Shown here in pieces: positions 5,857-10,028 of a DNA stretch of 10,028 bases. Under the pieces are notes generated by a model, which made no database searches, had not been told where the DNA came from, and saw only the letters and a list, made by a program, of their open reading frames with translations. Each line of letters begins with the position of its first letter. Within the stretch, counting starts at the first letter, position 1. Origin of the DNA: Thermoplasmatota archaeon (GTDB lineage Archaea > Thermoplasmatota > Thermoplasmata > Thermoplasmatales > Thermoplasmataceae); the NCBI GenBank assembly GCA_023379345.1, contig JAMCUV010000061.1, positions 1-10,028 on the forward strand. Reading direction: 5' to 3'. The position numbers were made by a program, and so were the translations under genes.

Positions 5857-7742
5857 TATTGATCACCCTTCTCCTCTTCTGCGGAATCTATTATGCTGAT
5901 GCTTTCCATTCCATAATCTGCGGGCAGCGGATCAGCTCCCTGGACATGCACAGGATCAATTCCCGTGAAGTAAAATGCAGTTCCTGGGTACTCCTGTGGA
6001 ACGTTTGACAGGGGAATGCTGAATTCTACCTCCAGGGATGGCTGGAGGTCCAGAATGTCCCATACCATATCATCGCCGTCATAATAGGCCACAGGCGGGT
6101 CCGCATAGAGCTTCATGGTTACGGGATGGCGTGTGTAATTGATAACCTTCACCTTTGACATCGTACTATCGCCATCATGGATGATGTCCTCCGTGACAAA
6201 GACAACATTGGCAATCTTGGAAATCACGCTGTCCAGTGGGGGAACATCCCTTCCAAGTATGACGGATGATTTCCTGCCGATCTCGGGGATGAGCAGGCTG
6301 ACCAGCCTGAATTTCTCATAAACCTTCTTCCTGCGGTCCTTCTTTCCAAGGAAGGACTTCACGCTCCTTCCCAGCGACTTCAGTGCCATTGTGACCTCGG
6401 CAGTTATCTCATCAACGGAAGCTATTGCCTCCTTGGATTCTGAAGTGAAGGGAATCCTTATGCCATAAACATGGACGAAGATCACTGCAGGTCCGAAGGG
6501 TATTCCCTGGCCGCTTTTCTGATCGAGGCCGTATGGCCTCCAGTCCATTTCCTGCACGGCCCTGGTGATTGCGCAGGCTCCAGCCTGGTACAGCAGTGGC
6601 ACCTTGTTTGCGAACCTGACCACCCTCACCGGCTCGTCCGACCTGAGATCGCCGCCATACACCAGGCCTGCTTCAACTGCGAAGGGATTGCCGTTGTGTA
6701 TTGATATGGGCCTGACAACAGGCTTCGAGTAATGTGAAGGCCTGCTCTCGCCGTAAACGTTCTTCAGCCCCTTGATGATAAATTCATGGCCAAGCGGTGA
6801 CAGGCAGTCGGTTGGAGGCGGCATGAGCTTGACCAGCCCGAAGGCGTCCCTCAGGTTCCTCACCTGTTCAAGCGTGATCTCTGACGGCCTCTCTTCGGGC
6901 CTGATGCCGGATTTCTGCAGGATCTCCTCGGCTATCCTGTCGCTCACCCTGTTGAAATCTCCCTTCAGGAATTCCATCATTGTTTCTGCATGTGTGGACT
7001 TGCTCATGGAATTTATCTCCCCGATCTCCAGCCCCAGAGGATGCGGTTTGATGGCTGTTCCGGGTTTTGAAGGCGTTTCAACAACGCGCCTTATTTCCAG
7101 CGTCCTGCCGTCAGGGTCGGTGAAGGAGAAGTTTGCGTTCGGGTTGGCCACTGCCGTCTCCCTGATGTACTCCCATACAGACTGCCTCCCGGTCTGGTAC
7201 TTCGCCCTTGCAGGTATGGCCACAACAGTCCCGCTGGCCACATCCCATATGACCGGCCTCTCATAATTGATCTGAGCCCTGTTCTCCTTCACATTTATGC
7301 CAAGTTCAAACTCGTATGCAACATCGTCCTGTGCCCTTTTTGTTTTGATATATGCAGGCCTGGCCGTTGTGATCTGCCCATAGAGGATTGCGGCGGTGAT
7401 ACCTATTCCCTGCTGGCCTCTTGACTGCTTGAAGGAGTGGAACCTTGATCCGTACAGAAGCTTCCCGAACACATCAGGAACCTGTTTTCTCTCGATGCCT
7501 GGCCCGTTGTCCTCCACAGTGATCAGGTACTCATCATCGTTCTGCTTTGCGATTGTCACCTTTATATCCGGCAGAATCTGGTATTCCTCGCATGCATCCA
7601 GAGAGTTGTCCAGCGCCTCCTTTACAATCATGAAGAGCGATTTCTGCGGGGAATCAAAGCCCAGAATGTGCCTGTTCTTTTCAAAAAATTCAGAAATGGA
7701 AGCTTCCCTGAAGTCAGATATGGTGGATTTCCTTGAAGCCAT
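5856..7742 (-). CDS. top6B: DNA topoisomerase VI subunit B (GHKL ATPase)
   Basis: This 628-residue protein is the ATP-driven DNA-transport subunit. The GHKL (Bergerat) ATP site is complete: KEALDNSLDA at 41-50 with catalytic Glu42 and Mg2+ ligand Asn46, DNGPGI at 78-83, and the lid SRGQQGIG at 107-114. An H2TH-like helical insert spans about 230-310 and the transducer domain about 320-480. Unlike the shorter crenarchaeal enzyme (about 530 residues), it has a C-terminal extension (about 525-615) of beta character like the Ig-fold domain of the Methanosarcina mazei protein, a euryarchaeal trait. Two positions known for catalysis or DNA sensing seem changed from Lys to Arg: WRPY at 401-404 instead of WKxY, and Arg429 where a transducer 'switch' lysine is expected. 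The ATG at 7742 has no ribosome site but a TATA-like box 26 bases upstream, so the transcript may be leaderless. Confidence 0.97.
   Translation of the reverse strand: MASRKSTISDFREASISEFFEKNRHILGFDSPQKSLFMIVKEALDNSLDACEEYQILPDIKVTIAKQNDDEYLITVEDNGPGIERKQVPDVFGKLLYGSRFHSFKQSRGQQGIGITAAILYGQITTARPAYIKTKRAQDDVAYEFELGINVKENRAQINYERPVIWDVASGTVVAIPARAKYQTGRQSVWEYIRETAVANPNANFSFTDPDGRTLEIRRVVETPSKPGTAIKPHPLGLEIGEINSMSKSTHAETMMEFLKGDFNRVSDRIAEEILQKSGIRPEERPSEITLEQVRNLRDAFGLVKLMPPPTDCLSPLGHEFIIKGLKNVYGESRPSHYSKPVVRPISIHNGNPFAVEAGLVYGGDLRSDEPVRVVRFANKVPLLYQAGACAITRAVQEMDWRPYGLDQKSGQGIPFGPAVIFVHVYGIRIPFTSESKEAIASVDEITAEVTMALKSLGRSVKSFLGKKDRRKKVYEKFRLVSLLIPEIGRKSSVILGRDVPPLDSVISKIANVVFVTEDIIHDGDSTMSKVKVINYTRHPVTMKLYADPPVAYYDGDDMVWDILDLQPSLEVEFSIPLSNVPQEYPGTAFYFTGIDPVHVQGADPLPADYGMESISIIDSAEEEKGDQ
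5862..5867 (-). promoter_or_regulatory. Ribosome binding site for topoisomerase VI subunit A
   Basis: GGTGAT on the minus strand is an exact complement of part of the conserved 3' end of archaeal 16S rRNA and lies 5 bases before the ATG, within the last codons of subunit B. With the TAATG junction it supports coupled translation. Confidence 0.6.
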
Positions 7743-7744
7743 CC

Positions 7745-7762
7745 ACTGAAAATGTTCACTTG
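7745..7762 (-). repeat. Imperfect direct repeat, copy 2 (just before topoisomerase VI B start)
   Basis: Read on the minus strand, this copy is GGCAAGTGAACATTTTCA, beginning at plus-strand position about 7764 and ending at 7747. It shares GGCAA and AACATTTTCA with a second copy about 82 bases upstream (7829-7845). It lies between the TATA-like box and the start codon, where an operator would act. The function is unknown. Confidence 0.35.
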
Positions 7763-7763
7763 C

Positions 7764-7772
7764 CTTAAATTA
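7764..7772 (-). promoter_or_regulatory. TATA-like box for leaderless topoisomerase VI operon transcript
   Basis: On the minus strand TAATTTAAG is centred at 7768, 26 bases before the A of the subunit B start codon (7742). That is the spacing expected if transcription starts at the ATG itself. The bases between box and ATG hold no Shine-Dalgarno-like sequence. The same arrangement is seen before otsA, which strengthens both calls. Confidence 0.5.
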
Positions 7773-7828
7773 CTTTGCCGGGGAGATGATCTGTATTCCC
7801 GGAGGAAGTGCCCCACCCCTGAGGTGCA

Positions 7829-7845
7829 TGAAAATGTTTTTTGCC
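7829..7845 (-). repeat. Imperfect direct repeat, copy 1
   Basis: On the minus strand this is GGCAAAAAACATTTTCA. It has the same GGCAA and AACATTTTCA ends as the copy next to the topoisomerase VI start, with a two-base instead of three-base centre. It falls 24 bases after the PAC2 stop codon. Low base complexity makes chance similarity possible. Confidence 0.35.
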
Positions 7846-7869
7846 TATCTTCACGGCTGGAATGCAGGA

Positions 7870-8628
7870 TTATCCGAAATAGCCCAGATCATCCTTCTGG
7901 GTTACCTTGCCCTGCACATCTTCCTGCATCTTCTCGGTGATCTGTTCTATCTGCTTGCTTCTTTCCTCAAGGTCTGAAAGATCAACCTCAAGGCTGAGGA
8001 GATTCACCAGTATCTTGACAACTTCCTTGGCTCCCTTGGGATCCGCGAAATACCCCGAGGTTTCACCCATGAGGCAGGCTCCCTGCATGCTGAACAGCTC
8101 CTTTCCCAGGCCAAGCATGACGCCGGCTGATCCCACTATGCCTCCGCCTGGTTCTCCCTTTGGAAATACAACACCGCTGTCCGTAAGTGCCTTTACCAGG
8201 GATTCATCGGTTACAGCGCCCAGGACACGTGGAATTTCCACAATCTTGCCTGTGCTGTATCCTCCCAGTGTATAGACCATGGAGACCTCCAGTTTCCTTG
8301 CCAGTTCCAATATCTGATAGGACATTTCGTACTGGCCTTCCTGTGTGGTTCCCTGAAAATCCCCTACAAGTACGAGAAGGTCGCTCCTTCCCTTTAGCTT
8401 CTTATAATAGAGCGTGTTCCTGACCAGCTTGACCACGCCGGTATCATCGATGAAAACCTGGGGCGGAAGGTACTGGGAGTAAATGTCCGCAAACTTCTCC
8501 ATCTTGAGCTTTTCCACAAGATATTCAGCAGCTATCTTCCCCACGTTGCCTATTCCGGGAAGCCCCCCTATGAGGACCGGGCTTGCCAGCCTGGGCCTCT
8601 TATACTGATTGATTATTATTTTCTCCAT
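7870..8628 (-). CDS. PAC2-family proteasome assembly chaperone-like protein (COG2047 type)
   Basis: This 252-residue soluble protein belongs to the PAC2 family, whose archaeal members (PbaA, PbaB) assist or bind the 20S proteasome. Visible family features are GLPGIGNVG at residues 22-30, LVGDFQG near 87-93, LGGYSTG at 121-127, the glycine-rich GSAGVMLGLG at 166-175 and MGETSGYFADP at 187-197. A charged helical segment with coiled-coil character covers about 213-237. The C-terminus, DDLGYFG, keeps a tyrosine third from the end as in other archaeal PAC2 proteins, a tail related to the HbYX motif that docks on the proteasome. The ATG at 8628 overlaps the Nop10 gene by 29 bases and follows GGGGAGGAA nine bases upstream, a strong ribosome site. 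It is the last gene of the L44e-S27e-aIF2-alpha-Nop10 cluster. Its partner is an inference from the family. Confidence 0.9.
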   Translation of the reverse strand: MEKIIINQYKRPRLASPVLIGGLPGIGNVGKIAAEYLVEKLKMEKFADIYSQYLPPQVFIDDTGVVKLVRNTLYYKKLKGRSDLLVLVGDFQGTTQEGQYEMSYQILELARKLEVSMVYTLGGYSTGKIVEIPRVLGAVTDESLVKALTDSGVVFPKGEPGGGIVGSAGVMLGLGKELFSMQGACLMGETSGYFADPKGAKEVVKILVNLLSLEVDLSDLEERSKQIEQITEKMQEDVQGKVTQKDDLGYFG

Positions 8629-8788
8629 GTTTATGTTCCTCCCCTGAATTTATCCTGAACCTCTGGAACCGGTCCACCGGTGAATACTTCGGCGGAAGAG
8701 CTACGTCCGTCCTTTGCCCGCAGATGGGGCACACTTCCTTCATGGTATAAGCGTTGCAGATGCGGCACTTTCTGATCAATGAATGCAT
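8600..8788 (-). CDS. nop10: Nop10, H/ACA ribonucleoprotein subunit
   Basis: This 62-residue protein matches archaeal Nop10 (usually about 55-60 residues), a core subunit of H/ACA guide-RNA particles that pseudouridylate rRNA together with Cbf5, Gar1 and L7Ae. The N-terminal zinc ribbon has Cys8, Cys11, Cys20 and Cys23 in two CxxC pairs around the conserved YTMKEVCP. It is followed by the linker PPKYSPVDRFQRFRI (32-46), the segment that packs on Cbf5. The last 15 or so residues are polar, rich in His and Asn, and fall mostly where the gene overlaps the PAC2 start, so they may be poorly conserved. The start follows the aIF2-alpha stop by 9 bases. A weak AGGAAATGAT stretch lies upstream. Small size is normal for the family, and the motif pattern makes the call secure. 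Confidence 0.93.
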   Translation of the reverse strand: MHSLIRKCRICNAYTMKEVCPICGQRTDVALPPKYSPVDRFQRFRINSGEEHKHGENNNQSV

Positions 8789-8797
8789 ACCGCTTTA

Positions 8798-9553
8798 TCA
8801 TTTCCTGACAAATTCGGCCACAACGCCGTTCTTCTTGGCATTGTCCATTATCCTCTGCACCACTCTTTTAAGAGTATCTTCGGCAGTCTTATAATCCTTG
8901 TCAGTGACAGTCACGATATATCGTGGAGCCCCAGCATACTGGATGCCCACAGTGGCCTCATCGCCTGGATCTATTGTGGACTTGATCATCTGAATCCCGT
9001 TGGGCGCAAGAGAATATGCCTCTATGGTGCCGCCAATTTTGACATAGGGAAGCACAACGTTTTCCCGGGCGATTTTCACAAAGACTGTCTTCCATTTCTC
9101 ATTTATTTCCGGGAACCAGTTTTCGCTTGCTGAAGCATCCTCGAATGCAGCATACAGATTGCCGTACCTCTGCCTCAGTTCATCCGCAAATTCAGCCTCA
9201 CATTCCTCAACGGATTTCTTTAGCTGCTTTGCAACTATTTCAAGAAGCTTGGAAGCCTTCTGCTCGTTCTTCCATTCGGAGATCTTCTCCCTCTTCTGGT
9301 GATCATTGACCCTTTTCAGGGAAAGTTCAACGTTGCCTCTGTTTGTGTCAATGCTCAGCACCTTGCACACCGTCTTCTGGCCTTCTCTCAGGTAATCCCT
9401 TATATGCTTTACCCAGCCGGTGGCAACTTCAGCTATGTGGATAAAACCCTCATGCCCCGGATATTCTTCCAGCTTGGCCGTTGCTCCAAAATTCTTTACT
9501 TCCTTTATGGTAACGACCACCAGCTCTCCAGGTTCAGGAAGGTCTTTGCTCAT
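8798..9553 (-). CDS. eif2a: Translation initiation factor aIF2, alpha subunit
   Basis: From ATG 9553 the product has 251 residues, near the usual 260-275. With the beta and gamma subunits it carries initiator Met-tRNA to the small ribosomal subunit. The N-terminal S1-type OB fold covers about 9-85 (GELVVVTIKEVKNFGA, GFIHIAEVATGWVKHIRDY, NVELSLKRV), followed by a helical domain (about 86-165) and the C-terminal alpha/beta domain that binds the gamma subunit (about 170-251). The frame stays open to 9634, but the extra 27 residues (PHLQRHPC...) are an out-of-frame reading of the S27e gene and not part of the protein. The ATG overlaps the S27e stop as ATGA, and GGAGATC six bases ahead is a good ribosome site, fixing the start. 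At the loop phosphorylated in eukaryotic eIF2-alpha there is Thr45-Gly46 and no serine. Confidence 0.95.
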   Translation of the reverse strand: MSKDLPEPGELVVVTIKEVKNFGATAKLEEYPGHEGFIHIAEVATGWVKHIRDYLREGQKTVCKVLSIDTNRGNVELSLKRVNDHQKREKISEWKNEQKASKLLEIVAKQLKKSVEECEAEFADELRQRYGNLYAAFEDASASENWFPEINEKWKTVFVKIARENVVLPYVKIGGTIEAYSLAPNGIQMIKSTIDPGDEATVGIQYAGAPRYIVTVTDKDYKTAEDTLKRVVQRIMDNAKKNGVVAEFVRK

Positions 9554-9750
9554 TGCTGATCTCCAACAATATCCGCGGCCAGATCCAGCGTTCCGCCAGT
9601 CGGCCTTGCAAGGGTGGCGTTGCAGATGTGGCACACAACAACAGAGGATATCTTCGTGTATGTCACCTGCTCATTGCCACAGTCCCTGCATTTTATTCTG
9701 ATGAACTTGTTTCCTATGCTCTTGGGCTTTGCAAATCTGCTGTCCGCCAT
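9550..9750 (-). CDS. rps27e: Ribosomal protein eS27 (S27e)
   Basis: This 66-residue small-subunit ribosomal protein has a zinc finger formed by Cys21, Cys24, Cys40 and Cys43 (IKCRDCGNEQ and VVCHICNATL) and the family tail ARPTGGTLDL at 48-57. Length is typical of the archaeal family (about 60-65). The ATG at 9750 follows the L44e stop by one base, with GGAGGT (9764-9759) eight bases upstream as ribosome site. Its stop overlaps the aIF2-alpha start as ATGA. L44e, S27e and aIF2-alpha in this order recur across Euryarchaeota, so the cluster is an inherited translation operon. Confidence 0.97.
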   Translation of the reverse strand: MADSRFAKPKSIGNKFIRIKCRDCGNEQVTYTKISSVVVCHICNATLARPTGGTLDLAADIVGDQQ

Positions 9751-9751
9751 A

Positions 9752-10028
9752 TCACTGAACCTCCACTATTTCCAGTTTCTTGGCCCTGAAGCTTGGAGGC
9801 GTAATTGCCTTTTTGCACGTCTGGCACCTGAATCTCAGAGCAAGTCTCTTGGTTGGCTTTTCCCGGCCCTCATACTTTGGCCTTGGAAAACCTCCGTATC
9901 CGGATGTGGCTCTGCGGAATCTCCTCTGTCCTGCCCTGAACTCACTGGCTTTCTTTTTCCTGACTCTTTCCACATCGTGAGGCGTATGCTTCTTGCAGGA
10001 AGGGCAGTACATCTTGATTACTTTAGGC
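9752..10028 (-). CDS. rpl44e: Ribosomal protein eL42 (L44e), 5' end outside window
   Basis: This is a large-subunit ribosomal protein near the tRNA exit site. Its zinc-binding cysteines sit in YCPSCKKHT and RCQTCKKAI, about 60 residues apart, separated by the basic GYGGFPRP...KPTKR stretch typical of the family. An ATG at 10012 would make an 86-residue protein, but the frame stays open upstream to the right edge and reads PKVIK before MYCPSC. Known archaeal family members begin roughly M-K-x-P-x-x-I-x-x-YCP, so the real start lies just beyond 10028 and the gene is cut by the window by only a few codons. It heads the visible minus-strand cluster; its promoter is out of view. Confidence 0.94.
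   Translation of the reverse strand, partial: PKVIKMYCPSCKKHTPHDVERVRKKKASEFRAGQRRFRRATSGYGGFPRPKYEGREKPTKRLALRFRCQTCKKAITPPSFRAKKLEIVEVQ
9759..9764 (-). promoter_or_regulatory. Ribosome binding site for S27e
   Basis: GGAGGT lies 8 bases before the ATG at 9750 and inside the end of L44e. It shows that genes inside this operon use Shine-Dalgarno initiation, in contrast to the putative leaderless first genes otsA and topoisomerase VI B. Confidence 0.6.

Larger units (their letters stand above)
7743..7869 (-). other. 127-base intergenic region between the PAC2 gene and topoisomerase VI
   Basis: This is the longest gene-free stretch in the window. It holds the TATA-like box for topoisomerase VI, two copies of an imperfect repeat (7746-7762 area and 7829-7845), and a small GC-rich inverted repeat (CCGGG at 7778-7782 with CCCGG at 7798-7802, 15 bases apart). 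No T-run marks an obvious terminator for the upstream ribosomal-protein operon, so read-through into topoisomerase VI is possible. I see no convincing gene here. Confidence 0.5.

Noticed and set aside
6772..7266. Plus-strand 164-residue frame opposite top6B
   Set aside because: It lies wholly antisense to conserved top6B codons and its translation has no recognisable domain; long antisense frames are expected opposite such codon use.
7778..7802. GC-rich inverted repeat CCGGG/CCCGG as a terminator
   Set aside because: The stem is only 5 perfect base pairs with a 15-base loop and no T-run follows on the minus strand; archaeal termination depends on T-runs more than on hairpins.
7770..7829. Minus-strand mini-frame of 19 codons (MHLRGGALPPG...SPAK) in the PAC2-top6B gap
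   Set aside because: It looks protein-like but has no ribosome site, its end overlaps the TATA-like box of top6B, and the length is within chance. Conservation in relatives would be needed to revive it.
9554..9634. 27-residue N-terminal extension of aIF2-alpha
   Set aside because: The extension is the S27e gene read in another frame. The ATG at 9553 with its ribosome site and ATGA overlap gives the normal family start.

Overview
The window is archaeal chromosomal DNA. It encodes eukaryote-type ribosomal proteins (eL42/L44e, eS27/S27e), aIF2-alpha, Nop10, a PAC2-family proteasome-assembly chaperone and both subunits of DNA topoisomerase VI. The Ig-like C-terminal extension of topoisomerase VI subunit B points to a euryarchaeote. 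The trehalose phosphatase closely resembles, as I remember it, the Thermoplasma acidophilum enzyme, and two gene groups appear to start with leaderless, TATA-driven transcripts. My best guess is a member of the class Thermoplasmata or a near relative. The classical Thermoplasmatales are reported to lack topoisomerase VI, so an uncultured or deeper-branching lineage is more likely than Thermoplasma itself.

Plus strand, left part (about 3-3976). A MarR-family regulator, cut off at the left edge, overlaps a 14-helix MFS exporter of the DHA2 type; together they look like a self-regulated efflux operon. After a 32-base gap carrying a TATA-like box comes otsA-otsB, the two-step trehalose pathway (trehalose-6-phosphate synthase, then phosphatase), with the two genes overlapping.

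Minus strand, right part (10028 down to 3965). The order of transcription is L44e, S27e, aIF2-alpha, Nop10, PAC2 protein, then a 127-base gap with a second TATA-like box, then topoisomerase VI subunit B, subunit A and a nitrilase-superfamily amidohydrolase. The first five form a translation, RNA-modification and protein-quality cluster that recurs in Euryarchaeota; the last three are tightly coupled (1-base and near-adjacent junctions). The minus-strand block meets otsB tail to tail, with the two coding regions overlapping by 12 bases.

Coding density is very high. The only gaps longer than a few bases are 1871-1902 and 7743-7869. No tRNA, rRNA, CRISPR array, insertion sequence or defence system was seen. 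Most of the window is ordinary core genome. The points worth checking are the presence and sequence details of topoisomerase VI, the leaderless promoter pattern and a repeated element upstream of topoisomerase VI.
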